The position numbers and the translations under genes were made by a program. A DNA stretch of 64,000 nt from Mycobacterium sp. 1274761.0 (GTDB lineage Bacteria; Actinomycetota; Actinomycetes; Mycobacteriales; Mycobacteriaceae). The stretch spans positions 1-64,000 of the forward strand of contig NZ_LZMC01000032.1 in NCBI RefSeq assembly GCF_001668615.1, read 5' to 3'. Below are positions 8,927 to 17,529 of this stretch, in pieces. The notes beneath the pieces were generated by a model, which was not told the DNA's origin, did not search any database, and saw only the letters and a list, made by a program, of their open reading frames with translations. Each line of letters starts with the position of its first letter. Within the stretch, counting starts at the first letter, position 1.

Positions 8927-9721
8927 ATGCCCGAAGGCCATACGCTTCACCGGCTGGCACGGCTTCACCAGCGCAAGTTCGGCCGAGCGCCCGTCATCGT
9001 GTCCAGCCCGCAGGGCCGCTTCGCTGACGGCGCGGCGGCCGTCAACGGCCGGGTCCTGAAGAAGGCCAGCGCGTGGGGCAAGCACCTGTTCCACCACTAC
9101 GAAGGCGGTCGCGTCGTGCATGTGCACCTCGGCCTTTACGGCACTTTCAGCGAGTCTTCGGTGCCGATGCCGCCGCCGGTGGGCCAGGTGCGCATGCGGA
9201 TGGTCGGCGCTGAGTTCGGCAGCGATCTACGCGGGCCGACGGTGTGCGAGGTGATCGACGAGGCCGAGATCGACGACGTCATCTCGCGGCTCGGCCCCGA
9301 CCCGTTGCGGCGAGACGCCGACGGATCGCTGGCGTGGGCGCGAATCTCGAAGTCCCGCAGGCCAATTGGCGCGCTGCTGATGGACCAGACGGTGATCGCA
9401 GGCGTTGGCAACGTGTATCGCAATGAGCTGCTTTTCCGTCATCGCATCGATCCGTACCGGTTGGGCACGCAGATCAGCGAAGACGAGTTCACCGCGATGT
9501 GGACCGATCTGGTCGAGCTGATGAAGGTCGGTTTGCGACGCGGCAAGATTGTCACGGTCGAGCGAGAGGATGACCACGGCCTGCCGTCGTATCGGCCGGG
9601 GCGTCCGCGCACCTATGTGTATCGCCGAGCCGGCGAACCGTGCCGGATCTGCGGCACCGAACTGCGGACCGCCGTGCTCGAAGGCCGCAACCTGTTCTGG
9701 TGTCCCAATGATCAGTCGTAG
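8927..9721 (+). CDS. nei: Fpg/Nei family DNA glycosylase/AP lyase
   Basis: A 264-residue base-excision-repair enzyme. After Met removal Pro1-Glu2 (MPEGHTLHR) form the catalytic N terminus. The helix-two-turn-helix signature appears as VIAGVGNVYRNELLF. The C-terminal zinc-finger spacing is C-x2-C-x16-C-x2-D: CRIC, then FWCPND. The expected fourth cysteine is Asp, so zinc may be bound differently or not at all. It corresponds to Rv2464c (nei1) by synteny. Start three bases after the rpiB stop implies one transcript. Confidence 0.9.
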   Translation: MPEGHTLHRLARLHQRKFGRAPVIVSSPQGRFADGAAAVNGRVLKKASAWGKHLFHHYEGGRVVHVHLGLYGTFSESSVPMPPPVGQVRMRMVGAEFGSDLRGPTVCEVIDEAEIDDVISRLGPDPLRRDADGSLAWARISKSRRPIGALLMDQTVIAGVGNVYRNELLFRHRIDPYRLGTQISEDEFTAMWTDLVELMKVGLRRGKIVTVEREDDHGLPSYRPGRPRTYVYRRAGEPCRICGTELRTAVLEGRNLFWCPNDQS

Positions 9722-9787
9722 GGACAGCGCGTCGCGTTGAGTCTGCGCTTAGTGCGACAACGTGCGAGAAGCATTACGCGGCGATGC

Positions 9788-10621
9788 TCAGAAGCCGCCG
9801 AAGTCTCCACCGAAGTCGCCGCCGCCCCAGTCGCCGCCGCCCCAGTCGCCTCCACTGTCGCCGCCCCAGCTGTCGCCACCCCAGCCGCCGTCGCCGCCCA
9901 TATCGCCGCCGCCGTCATAGCCGTCGTAACCGCCGTCCTGTCCGGCCGCCAAGCCGTCGGAATAGCCGTCGCCGTAACCGTTTTCGAAGCCCTGGGCGCC
10001 GTAGTCGACGCCGTGCATGCCGGAGAACAACGCATCAAACAGCAGCACCGAGCCCAGGCCCCATGCTCCTGCGATCAGCGCCGGCTTCCACCATGGCTCG
10101 GAGTACCAACCGGCGGGCACGGGCCGACCCGCGACGCGCCCGCCCGGGTAGTAGTTCGGGGTGCGCTCGGTCGGATTGGGGGAGGCCTCGATCTCGCGGC
10201 CCTCGAAGTTGATCCGCCGGTCCTCGGTGACCACGCCGGCCGATTTCTGCCCGCTGATGGTTTCCAGCTCGGGCCCGGGGTCCATCCCCATCGCGGTGCG
10301 GGCGGCGCGGACGTAGTAGAGGCCCTCCAGCGCACTTTCCTTGGCGAGCAGTGCCTGCTTGGCGGTGGCGGCCTGTTCGATCTGCGCGCCGGCGGCCGTG
10401 AAGCGCTCCGACGCGTCGGCCAGGGCCTGCTTGGACGCGTCGTCGGTGCCGGTGAGGTTGAGGACCTGGCCGCCGAGGCGGTCGATGGTCCTGCGGGCGT
10501 CGGCCTTGGCGTCGGCGAGCGATGCGGCGTTACGGCTGGCGGAATTGCGCGACGCGCTCCACACGGCCAGGCCGATCGCCGCCACGACCACGAGGATGAG
10601 CACCAGCAAGACGCTGTTCAT
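9788..10621 (-). CDS. Membrane protein with coiled coil and Gly/Asp/Trp-rich tail
   Basis: A 277-residue protein from ATG 10621 (in-frame GTG 10639 would add six residues). An N-terminal membrane anchor (MNSVLLVLILVVVAAIGLAV) is followed by an Ala/Lys-rich helical region about 25-105, probably a coiled coil, as in DUF1542-type mycobacterial proteins. A conserved middle (YYPGGRVAGRPVPAGWYSEP) precedes a second hydrophobic stretch (PALIAGAWGLGSVLLFDALF). The last 70 residues are low-complexity repeats of GGD, GGW and GGDF. Similar tails end TPM/YgcG-type membrane proteins. Function unknown. Confidence 0.8.
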   Translation of the reverse strand: MNSVLLVLILVVVAAIGLAVWSASRNSASRNAASLADAKADARRTIDRLGGQVLNLTGTDDASKQALADASERFTAAGAQIEQAATAKQALLAKESALEGLYYVRAARTAMGMDPGPELETISGQKSAGVVTEDRRINFEGREIEASPNPTERTPNYYPGGRVAGRPVPAGWYSEPWWKPALIAGAWGLGSVLLFDALFSGMHGVDYGAQGFENGYGDGYSDGLAAGQDGGYDGYDGGGDMGGDGGWGGDSWGGDSGGDWGGGDWGGGDFGGDFGGF

Positions 10622-10666
10622 GGCGACCAGCGTACCCACAGGAAATCGCCGCTCCGGGGCTGTGGA

Positions 10667-11848
10667 CTAGTCGCGGATTACGCCCAGAGCGGAGTAAACC
10701 TGATCGGAAAGGGCGACGCTGCGGGGATCGGCGTTGCACTTGGTGGCATCGAAATTGTTCATGACGTACGCATAGCCGATCCCGTATTCGAGGTCGACGA
10801 ATCCGAAGCTGCCGCCTGAGCCGCCGTGGCCGAAGGTGCGCTTGTTCGGGCCGTTCACGCCGCGCTGGTTGAGCATGTAGCCCAGGCCCCAGCCGTGGTC
10901 GGCGACGCGCGGGCCGAGGACGAGGTCGTTGTCGAAACCCCCTTGCGAGACACGGCATTTCTCCATGTGCTCGTAGCTCAGCAGCTTGCCCTGGGCGAGC
11001 GCGTTGTAGAACGTCGCCAGCCCGAGCGCGGTGACGTGAGCGTTGGTTGCGGGGAATTCGGCTGTGCGCCAAGCCGTGATGTCGTTGGAGCCGAGCTCGT
11101 CGTCGGGGATGAAGCCCATTGCGATGGAGAACGCGGCCATGGGGTGTTCGGTGAGGGTGGTCGGGTAGCCAGGCGCGTTACCGTTGGCCAGCACGGCGCG
11201 GATGTGGGGCTTGTTGACCATGTCGGCGCAGCGGTGATGTTCGGATTTCGGCAGCCCGATATGGACGTCGATTCCGAGCGGCTCGGCAATTTCGGTGCGC
11301 AGGTAGTGGCCGAGGGTGCGGCCGGTGACGCGGCGGACGATTTCGCCGAGGATGAAGCCGAAGCTGACCATGTGGTAGCCCTGCGCTGTGCCGGGCATCC
11401 ACCACGGTTCGGCCTTGGCGATATGGGCGCACACGTCATCCCAGTCGAGGGTCGCCTCGGGTGTCAGCCTGGTGCGGGGTCCGATGACGCCTGAGCGGTG
11501 ACCCATGACCGTCGCGATGGTGATGTCTTGCTTTCCGGCTTGGGCGAATTCGGGCCAGTAGTGCGCGACCGGCTCGTCGAGATGTAGTTCGCCGCGGTCG
11601 GCGAGCAGGTGAATGCAGCTGCTGGTCAACGCTTTCGAGCCGGAGAAGATGCTGGCGAGGGTGTCGTGACGCCAGGGTTTGGTTTTTGTGGCGCTGCCGC
11701 CGCAGAGGTCGACGACGAGTTCACCGTCGACCCAGACGGCAACGGCGGCGCCGACTTCGCCGCGGTCGGTGAAGTTGGCTTCGAAGGCGTCGCGGACGCC
11801 GGTGAAGTCAGGGGAACACGATCCGGTGACTCGCGGTGGCTGGTTCAC
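10667..11848 (-). CDS. lipP: Serine beta-lactamase-fold esterase/lipase LipP
   Basis: A 393-residue protein of the class C beta-lactamase/esterase family. The nucleophile motif SxxK is S69-G-S-K72 in SIFSGSKALTS. The Tyr of the YxS/YxN motif is in QGYHMVSFGF, and the HGGSGGSFGF loop near the C terminus takes the KTG position. There is no signal peptide. It matches lipP (Rv2463) by position and length, and is probably a carboxylesterase and not a beta-lactamase. The natural ester substrate is not known. It is divergent from the small exported-protein gene at 12047. Confidence 0.87.
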   Translation of the reverse strand: MNQPPRVTGSCSPDFTGVRDAFEANFTDRGEVGAAVAVWVDGELVVDLCGGSATKTKPWRHDTLASIFSGSKALTSSCIHLLADRGELHLDEPVAHYWPEFAQAGKQDITIATVMGHRSGVIGPRTRLTPEATLDWDDVCAHIAKAEPWWMPGTAQGYHMVSFGFILGEIVRRVTGRTLGHYLRTEIAEPLGIDVHIGLPKSEHHRCADMVNKPHIRAVLANGNAPGYPTTLTEHPMAAFSIAMGFIPDDELGSNDITAWRTAEFPATNAHVTALGLATFYNALAQGKLLSYEHMEKCRVSQGGFDNDLVLGPRVADHGWGLGYMLNQRGVNGPNKRTFGHGGSGGSFGFVDLEYGIGYAYVMNNFDATKCNADPRSVALSDQVYSALGVIRD

Positions 11849-12046
11849 GAGCCTCCTGACGACGACGGCCGCGGTGGCCTCGGGCGCCGATCGTATGGGC
11901 GCAGGCTGTCAATGCTGCCTGTCTGGAGCTGAGAACCTATTGCGGTTGCATTGCGATTCGGTCGAGGTGTCGTTCTGGCCCGCGAGGGGCGTTTCCGGGG
12001 TACTCCTGACGGAGAGAGCTACTGGGCCCGGATTGGAGTGACAGTG

Positions 12047-12388
12047 GTGTGGACTCGCTTGGCACCTGTCGCGCTACTGCTGGTAGCGGCGACCGTAACG
12101 CCGGCAACGTCCGCCGCGGACCCCGTTTGGCCGGTCGCAGGTGCCGAGTCGGCTGCCGACACCATCAGCGACCTCCAAGATCAGGGCTACACGACCGCAA
12201 TCAACTGGGTGGCGGGTGACAAGACCGTCCCGCTCTCGCGATGCTCTGTCACCGCTATTCACAATCCTGACCACTCCGCCGACGCTGTGGCGGTCTCGTC
12301 CACGACCGTCTACGTGGACGTATCGTGCCCGTCGGACAACCACGACTGGGGATGGGATTGGCCCTTCGGCGTCGGTTTCGGCTTCTGA
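12047..12388 (+). CDS. Small exported protein with PLSRCSV motif
   Basis: A 113-residue protein from GTG 12047 (GGAG eight bases upstream; GTG 12044 and 12038 also in frame). A signal peptide (APVALLLVAATVTPATSAAD) precedes a short domain with two cysteines: KTVPLSRCSVTAIHNP and VYVDVSCPSD. The same order of motifs (A-x-DTI-x-DL, PLSRCSV, V-VD-SCP) occurs in the product of 19241-19531, so the two are paralogues. The tail WGWDWPFGVGFGF is aromatic. Probably disulfide-bonded and extracytoplasmic; function unknown. Confidence 0.75.
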   Translation: MWTRLAPVALLLVAATVTPATSAADPVWPVAGAESAADTISDLQDQGYTTAINWVAGDKTVPLSRCSVTAIHNPDHSADAVAVSSTTVYVDVSCPSDNHDWGWDWPFGVGFGF

Positions 12389-12393
12389 GATAG

Positions 12394-12431
12394 TCCGGCT
12401 GGACCCCAGTTGATATTGGGGCCCAGCCGGA
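12394..12431. terminator. Bidirectional hairpin between convergent small genes
   Basis: The arm starting TCCGGCTGG at 12394 pairs with CCAGCCGGA ending at 12431. The stem then continues CCCCA/TGGGG around a short loop, with one bulge. It lies between the stops of two convergent genes and probably ends transcription from both sides. Confidence 0.6.
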
Positions 12432-12449
12432 TTCAGCCGTAGGTGCGGT

Positions 12450-12803
12450 TTACGTCGACGCTGCCTTGCCGGGTCGCGGCGCTTGGACGTCTCCAGGCTT
12501 GGGCTGCTGCGTCTGGAATGTTGCCGGAGGCGCGACGCAACCGCCTTGTGAGGCGCTCCATTCGCCGCCGGATGACGTGCAGCAGAACACCTTCTCATCT
12601 TCGAACTGCCCGACATCGGTCTTACCGGAGGCATATCTCTGCCCGGCCTGTTTCATGCAGCTGTCGTACACCCCGATATCCCACACCTTTTCCGCGTGCG
12701 AGACGGCGGGCTGTATCAGCCCGGCGGCGACGACGGCAGCCGCGATTCCGAAGATGGTTACTGACATGTGTGCGCGCCACGGGGGCGCCGGTTTCGTTTT
12801 CAT
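12450..12803 (-). CDS. Small exported Cys-rich protein
   Basis: A 117-residue protein starting MKTKPAPPW. A signal-type hydrophobic stretch (SVTIFGIAAAVVAAGLIQPA) ends near SHAEKV. The mature domain has four cysteines in YDSCMKQAG, KVFCCTSSGG and QGGCVAPP, consistent with two disulfides, then a Pro/Gln-rich tail. An upstream in-frame ATG (12839) would add 12 residues without helping the signal peptide. I do not recognise a named family. It faces the PLSRCSV gene and lies in an accessory stretch. Confidence 0.7.
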   Translation of the reverse strand: MKTKPAPPWRAHMSVTIFGIAAAVVAAGLIQPAVSHAEKVWDIGVYDSCMKQAGQRYASGKTDVGQFEDEKVFCCTSSGGEWSASQGGCVAPPATFQTQQPKPGDVQAPRPGKAAST

Positions 12804-12961
12804 GCCCGAATGTTGGCCGGAGGCTTGCACTCTTGGCATGAGGCATTCGCCCCAATGTGGTCGAAAGCTCGTAGGCGGAGACGCGGCGATCTGTTAGGCG
12901 ACCGAATACGTGTTCGCCCTGCGGTAGGCCCCGAATTGGGGCTTCATACAAGCCGACGACA

Positions 12962-13081
12962 ACGCTCGCCATCTATGGCCATCTGTTCGAGGAGAGCTAC
13001 GACGACGGCATGGCCGCGCTGGGCGTGATGGCAGCTCGCCCGGCAGCAGGAATGGACAACGTGATCCCGCTGCACGGTTAA
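12962..13081 (+). pseudogene. C-terminal remnant of a tyrosine recombinase (integrase)
   Basis: Forty codons in one frame end in TAA at 13079-13081. They read TLAIYGHLFEESYDDGMAAL and a short tail. IYGHLF followed by an acidic, Ala-containing helix is the usual end of phage-type integrases, and the Tyr would be the catalytic nucleophile. No integrase catalytic Arg/His boxes are found upstream, so only the tail survives. It is about 1 kb from the 3' end of tRNA-Gly, a common integration site. The stop overlaps the convergent methyltransferase stop. Confidence 0.6.
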
Positions 13082-13896
13082 GGCTTCTCCGCCCACACCG
13101 CGAGGCTCGGACTGGCGATCATCATTACTGGATCCGGCCCCATTTCGGCCCTTACGCGTTCAGCGAAGCTATCGGCGTCGACCTCTTCCTCGGTAGCGAT
13201 GCCGTTGCTTGTCAGCACTGGCGCAATGCCGGCCAGCATTGCCAGCATGAACTCCAGTACCGCGGCGTCGCCGGTAACTACACCTCCGGCTACCTCGTAT
13301 GGAAGCTGCGGTTCCAAGCCAGCTGACCGCAACAACGACGGCAGGCGAACCCCCATACGCGTCTGATTCCCGAGGACCTCCCACGCAGCGTCTACCCAGC
13401 GGACTAGCTGCTCTGATAGCGGGCTAACGGGCCACATGAACACCGGTTGGGGCAGGTTCACATTCATTTCCAAAAACGCCGCGACGCCTCCGGGCGTAAG
13501 TCGGTCAGCCAGAATGCGCAATGCTGCCTGCACGTCCGGTTGATACATCAGCACGAACCGTCCGACGATTGCGTCGAAAGGCCCGTCAGGCGGTGAGGAG
13601 AGGTCAGCCGTATCAAATCGGACATTGGTCAAGCCGAGATCATTAACGCGGCGGGTGGCGGCCTCGACCTGAGTCGCGTCGCGGTCAATGCCGATAACCC
13701 GGCCTGATGGCGTAACTAGTTCCGCGACGATGACAGAAACGTCGCCTCCCCCTGAGCCACAATCAAGCACTCGGGCACCTGGACCGATGCCGGCAGCCCG
13801 AAAAAGTCGTTCCGTTGCCGGACGCAGAAGGTTACCTTGGCTTGCGAGCCGCTGGCGTTCTTGGTCGGAGCTACCCCAGGCATATTCGTTCGCCAC
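13078..13896 (-). CDS. Class I SAM-dependent methyltransferase
   Basis: A 272-residue soluble methyltransferase. The SAM-binding motif I is VLDCGSGGGDVS near 41, motif II VIGIDRD near 67, and the later FDTADL and DAIVGRFVLMYQPD fit the Methyltransf_11/25 group. The C-terminal half (LPQPVFMWPVSPLSEQLV) is a substrate lid I cannot assign. Its reading frame runs into the integrase remnant at the 3' end, and tRNA-Gly lies 170 bases upstream. This supports arrival with a mobile element. Substrate unknown. Confidence 0.83.
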   Translation of the reverse strand: MANEYAWGSSDQERQRLASQGNLLRPATERLFRAAGIGPGARVLDCGSGGGDVSVIVAELVTPSGRVIGIDRDATQVEAATRRVNDLGLTNVRFDTADLSSPPDGPFDAIVGRFVLMYQPDVQAALRILADRLTPGGVAAFLEMNVNLPQPVFMWPVSPLSEQLVRWVDAAWEVLGNQTRMGVRLPSLLRSAGLEPQLPYEVAGGVVTGDAAVLEFMLAMLAGIAPVLTSNGIATEEEVDADSFAERVRAEMGPDPVMMIASPSLAVWAEKP

Positions 13897-14067
13897 GTGC
13901 GGATAGTGACATGCCCGAACGGCATCGGGATGGTTTCAATTAAAGGATTGCACCGCGACGCGTAGGCGCACCAGGCCGGAGCCGCGATTCGCCGGGTACA
14001 AAGCGGGTACGGATTCCGCACCGGAACCGGTGACTAGCTGGGAAAACGCCCTCAACGGGTGCTCAGT

Positions 14068-14141
14068 TGGAGCGGGCGACGGGAATCGAACCCGCGTAGC
14101 TAGTTTGGAAGACTAGGGCTCTACCATTGAGCTACGCCCGC
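14068..14141 (-). tRNA. tRNA-Gly (UCC)
   Basis: The minus strand folds as a full cloverleaf of 74 nt: acceptor GCGGGCG/CGCCCGC, D arm with AGCTCAATGGTAGAGC, anticodon arm CTAGTCTTCCAAACTAG with anticodon TCC, and T arm GCGGGTTCGATTCCCGT. The 3' CCA is encoded (14068-14070). An integrase remnant and foreign-looking genes lie beyond its 3' end. Confidence 0.95.
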
Positions 14142-14232
14142 GTGTACAGCGGACAACACTGTACCGGCGGCAATCCAATCAAATCCAATTAAAGGTTCGG
14201 CGTGCCTGGGCCGTAGTATCTGCGGTGGTCCG

Positions 14233-14312
<80 letters not shown>

Positions 14313-14350
14313 GCAAGCCGTCGCCTAGACAACTAAGAGGAGCACCACAC

Positions 14351-15781
14351 GTGAAGAGCACCGTCGAACAGTTGAGCCCCACCCGGGTTCGCATCAATGT
14401 GGAGGTGCCCTTCACCGAGCTGGAACCCGACTTCGACCGGGCCTTCGCCCAGCTCGCCCAGCAGGTCCGCCTGCCCGGCTTCCGCCCCGGCAAGGCTCCC
14501 CGCAAGCTCCTCGAAGCCCGCATCGGTCGCGGCGCCGTCCTCCAGCAGGTCGTCAACGACGCCCTGCCCAGCCGCTACAGCCAGGCCGTCACCACGAGCG
14601 AAGTGAAGCCGCTCGGCCAGCCCGACATCGAGATCACCAAGCTCGAGGACAACGAGGAACTCGTCTTCACCGCCGAAGTCGACGTCCGGCCCGAGATCAC
14701 GCTGCCCGACCTCGACGCGCTCACGATCGAGGTCGACCCCATCGAGGTCACCGACGAGGACGTCGACGCCGAGCTGCAGAACCTCCGCGCCCGCTTCGGC
14801 ACCCTGACCGGCGTCGAGCGCGCCGCCCAGAACGGCGACTTCGTCTCCATCGACCTGTCGGCCTCCGTCGACGGCAAGGACGTGCCCGAGGCCAAGACCG
14901 AAGGCCTGTCCCACGAGGTCGGCTCCGGCCAGCTCATCGAGGGCCTCGACGATGCGATCGTCGGCCTCAAGGCAGGGGAGACCAAGGTCTTCACCACCAA
15001 GCTGGTCGCCGGTGAGCACGCCGGCGAAGAGGCTCAGGTGACCGTCACCGTCAACTCCGTCAAGGAACGCGAGCTGCCCGAGGCCGACGACGAATTCGCG
15101 CAATTGGCAAGCGAATTCGATACCATCGACGAGTTGAAAGCCAGCCTCAAGGAGCAGGTCGAGCGCACAAAGCGCGTCCAGCAGGCCGAGCAGATCCGCG
15201 ACAAGGCCCTCGAGACACTCCTCGACCAGATCGAGGTTCCGCTGCCCGAGAAGATCGTGCAGGCCCAGATCGACGACACCGTGCACAACGCCATCCACAG
15301 CCTCGACCATGACGAGGACGCCTTCGGCAAGGCGCTGGAGGCCCAGGGCAGCAGCCGCGAAGAGTTCGACAAAGACAACAAGGAAAACGCCGAGCGCGCC
15401 GTCAAGACCCAGCTCGTCATGGACGCCATCGCCGATCAACTCAACATCCAGGTCGGCCAGAACGACCTCACCGAGCGGCTCGTGCTGATGTCGCGTCAGT
15501 ACGGCCTGGAACCGCAGCAGTTGCTGCAGTACCTGCAACAGAACAACCAGCTGCCGGTCATGTTCGCCGACGTCCGCCGCGGCCTGGCCGTCGCCGCCGT
15601 CGTGCACGGCGCCACCGTCACCGACACCAACGGCAACGTGATCGACACCACCGAGTTCTTCGGCCCGTCGACCAGTCCGGACCCCGCCGACGTGGCTGCC
15701 CAGATCGCCGCGCAGGTAGAAGCCGCGAACGCCCAGACCGACGACGAGACCGACGACGAGGCGTCCGACGACGCGCAGTGA
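14351..15781 (+). CDS. tig: Trigger factor, ribosome-associated chaperone and PPIase
   Basis: A 476-residue trigger factor that binds nascent chains at the ribosome exit tunnel. The ribosome-binding domain carries the signature [17 protein letters not shown] near 44-60. The FKBP-type PPIase domain spans about 160-245 ([27 protein letters not shown]), and the C-terminal chaperone arms follow. The end is a very acidic tail ([14 protein letters not shown]). GTG 14351 follows AGAGGAG. The open frame upstream runs through tRNA-Pro and is not coding. clpP1P2 follow directly; the tig-clpP order is conserved. Confidence 0.95.
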   Translation: MKSTVEQLSPTRVRINVEVPFTELEPDFDRAFAQLAQQVRLPGFRPGKAPRKLLEARIGRGAVLQQVVNDALPSRYSQAVTTSEVKPLGQPDIEITKLEDNEELVFTAEVDVRPEITLPDLDALTIEVDPIEVTDEDVDAELQNLRARFGTLTGVERAAQNGDFVSIDLSASVDGKDVPEAKTEGLSHEVGSGQLIEGLDDAIVGLKAGETKVFTTKLVAGEHAGEEAQVTVTVNSVKERELPEADDEFAQLASEFDTIDELKASLKEQVERTKRVQQAEQIRDKALETLLDQIEVPLPEKIVQAQIDDTVHNAIHSLDHDEDAFGKALEAQGSSREEFDKDNKENAERAVKTQLVMDAIADQLNIQVGQNDLTERLVLMSRQYGLEPQQLLQYLQQNNQLPVMFADVRRGLAVAAVVHGATVTDTNGNVIDTTEFFGPSTSPDPADVAAQIAAQVEAANAQTDDETDDEASDDAQ

Positions 15782-15835
15782 CGCTCTGAGCGAACGCGCG
15801 CCTGTCAAGGAGTGCGTCGCCGCGCCCGTTGGTTA

Positions 15836-16486
15836 ATGTCGCAGGAGAGCTATCAAGAAAGCAGGTATCCAGTCGTGACTGACATGCGTTCGAACGGGGC
15901 AGGGCTGAACCTCGTCGACTCCGTCTATGAGCGCTTGCTCGCCGAGCGCATCATCTTCCTGGGGTCACAGGTCGACGACGACATCGCGAACAAGCTGTGC
16001 GCGCAGATCCTTCTGCTGTCCGCCGAGGACCCCACCAAGGACATCCACCTCTACATCAATTCGCCCGGTGGTTCGATCAGCGCTGGCATGGCCGTCTACG
16101 ACACCATGGTGCTCGCGCCGTGCGACGTTGCAACCTATGCCATGGGCATGGCCGCCTCGATGGGTGAGTTCCTGCTCGCCGCGGGCACCAAGGGCAAGCG
16201 CTACGCCCTGCCGCACGCCCGCATCCTGATGCACCAGCCGCTCGGCGGCATCACCGGCGGCGCGGCCGACATCGCCATCCAGGCCGAGCAGTTCGCGGTC
16301 ATCAAGAAGGAGATGTTCCGCCTCAACGCCGAATTCACCGGACAGACCATCGAGCGCATCGAAGCCGACTCCGACCGCGACCGCTGGTTCACCGCGCAGG
16401 AAGCCCTCGAGTACGGCTTCGTCGACCACATCATCACCAGCGCGAGCCTCAACGGCTCGGGACCGACGGCAGGACTGGACAAATGA
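15836..16486 (+). CDS. clpP1: ATP-dependent Clp protease proteolytic subunit 1
   Basis: A 216-residue ClpP. With this start the catalytic Ser is 108 (GMAASMG) and His 133 (RILMHQP); the third residue, Asp, lies near 180. GGSISAG is the oxyanion region. It assembles with ClpP2 into the essential mixed tetradecamer. ATG 15836 begins MSQ, as I remember for the M. tuberculosis protein, but no good ribosome site precedes it; GTG 15875 (VTDMRSN) has AGG eight bases upstream and is equally possible. Self-processing near VTD-MRS would remove the difference. It overlaps clpP2 by four bases. Confidence 0.94.
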   Translation: MSQESYQESRYPVVTDMRSNGAGLNLVDSVYERLLAERIIFLGSQVDDDIANKLCAQILLLSAEDPTKDIHLYINSPGGSISAGMAVYDTMVLAPCDVATYAMGMAASMGEFLLAAGTKGKRYALPHARILMHQPLGGITGGAADIAIQAEQFAVIKKEMFRLNAEFTGQTIERIEADSDRDRWFTAQEALEYGFVDHIITSASLNGSGPTAGLDK

Positions 16487-17130
16487 CCGACCACACCGAC
16501 GCGCGCCTGCAGCCCCAGGCGCGCTACATCCTCCCGTCGTTCATCGAGCACTCGAGCTTCGGCGTCAAGGAGTCCAACCCGTACAACAAGCTGTTCGAGG
16601 AGCGCATCATCTTCCTCGGCGTGCAGGTGGACGACGCGTCAGCCAACGACATCATGGCGCAGCTGCTGGTGCTGGAATCGCTTGATCCCGACCGCGACAT
16701 CACCATGTACATCAACTCGCCGGGCGGCTCGTTCACGAGCTTGATGGCGATCTACGACACCATGCAGTACGTGCGCGCCGACATTCAGACGGTGTGCCTC
16801 GGCCAGGCCGCATCGGCCGCCGCGGTGCTGCTCGCCGCCGGCACGCCCGGCAAGCGTCTCGCGCTGCCCAACGCCCGCGTGCTGATTCACCAGCCCGCGC
16901 TCGCCGGCGTCATCCAGGGCCAGTTCTCCGATCTGGAGATCCAGGCCAAGGAAATCGAGCGCATGCGCACGCTGATGGAAGTCACCCTGGCCCGGCACAC
17001 CGGCAAGGATCCCGAGACCATCCGCAAGGACACCGATCGCGACAAGATCCTCACGGCCGAGGAGGCCAAGGAGTACGGCGTCATCGACACGGTGCTCGAA
17101 TACCGCAAGCTCTCCGCGCAGACGGCCTGA
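16483..17130 (+). CDS. clpP2: ATP-dependent Clp protease proteolytic subunit 2
   Basis: A 215-residue ClpP. Catalytic Ser111 lies in [10 protein letters not shown] and His136 in RVLIHQPAL. The N-terminal extension before [13 protein letters not shown] is typical of mycobacterial ClpP2, the ring that docks ClpX or ClpC1. The start ATG overlaps the clpP1 stop (ATGA), so the two subunits are translationally coupled in equal amounts. A hairpin 24 bases after the stop probably ends the clpP1P2 transcript before clpX. Confidence 0.95.
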   Translation: MTDHTDARLQPQARYILPSFIEHSSFGVKESNPYNKLFEERIIFLGVQVDDASANDIMAQLLVLESLDPDRDITMYINSPGGSFTSLMAIYDTMQYVRADIQTVCLGQAASAAAVLLAAGTPGKRLALPNARVLIHQPALAGVIQGQFSDLEIQAKEIERMRTLMEVTLARHTGKDPETIRKDTDRDKILTAEEAKEYGVIDTVLEYRKLSAQTA

Positions 17131-17529
17131 TCCGTTCTCATCGAGACTGCCTACAGATCGCGGCTGGACCGAATCCCGCGATCTGCGCGCAGTTTCGGCG
17201 TTTGCGGGGCGACTTCGCTGGCCAGCTCCCCGGCGCTTCTCACACGGTATGGTTGAAGGCTGCGAACGCCACATCGCAACTCCACGCTCTTCTCGGCGCC
17301 TCTCGGTGCGATAACGGCAGCGACACGCCAGAGACACGGCGGTGCGTCACGGGGGTCGTGGGACGCGTGAGGCGATATGTTGACGCAAACACAGCTGAAT
17401 ACCACCGACGCGATTCGGCTTTATCGGTCGCACCGCGCCGGAAACTACGGGTAGCGTCGGGTAAACGCCCCGACAGCCCCCAAGGCTTGACAGAGAACGA
17501 CTTCGACAGGAAGTAGGGACTTCACCACC
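17131..17529. other. Intergenic region clpP2-clpX (399 bp)
   Basis: This gap begins with a hairpin (17154-17185) and then probably holds the clpX promoter and leader. A TATGTT sequence at 17376-17381 could be a -10 element. The same place could also start a 25-codon frame (17377-17454) with GAGG five bases upstream. I saw no conserved larger gene; M. tuberculosis has two small genes between clpP2 and clpX (recalled) that are absent here. Confidence 0.5.
17154..17185 (+). terminator. Hairpin downstream of clpP2
   Basis: CAGATCGCGG at 17154-17163 pairs perfectly with CCGCGATCTG at 17176-17185 across a 12-base loop. It follows the clpP2 stop by 23 bases. There is no U-tract. It separates clpP1P2 from clpX. 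Confidence 0.55.

Noticed and set aside
11951..12046. Longer start for the PLSRCSV protein
   Set aside because: The extra 32 residues are polar and would place the signal peptide inside the protein; GTG 12047 has a proper ribosome site.
12047..14141. Intact prophage or integrative element
   Set aside because: Only the tail of an integrase is present; there are no structural, replication or transfer genes and no second att copy.
15782..15874. ClgR operator before clpP1
   Set aside because: A CGC-N-GCG type sequence is present, but such patterns are common at this GC content and no longer match to a known box could be made.
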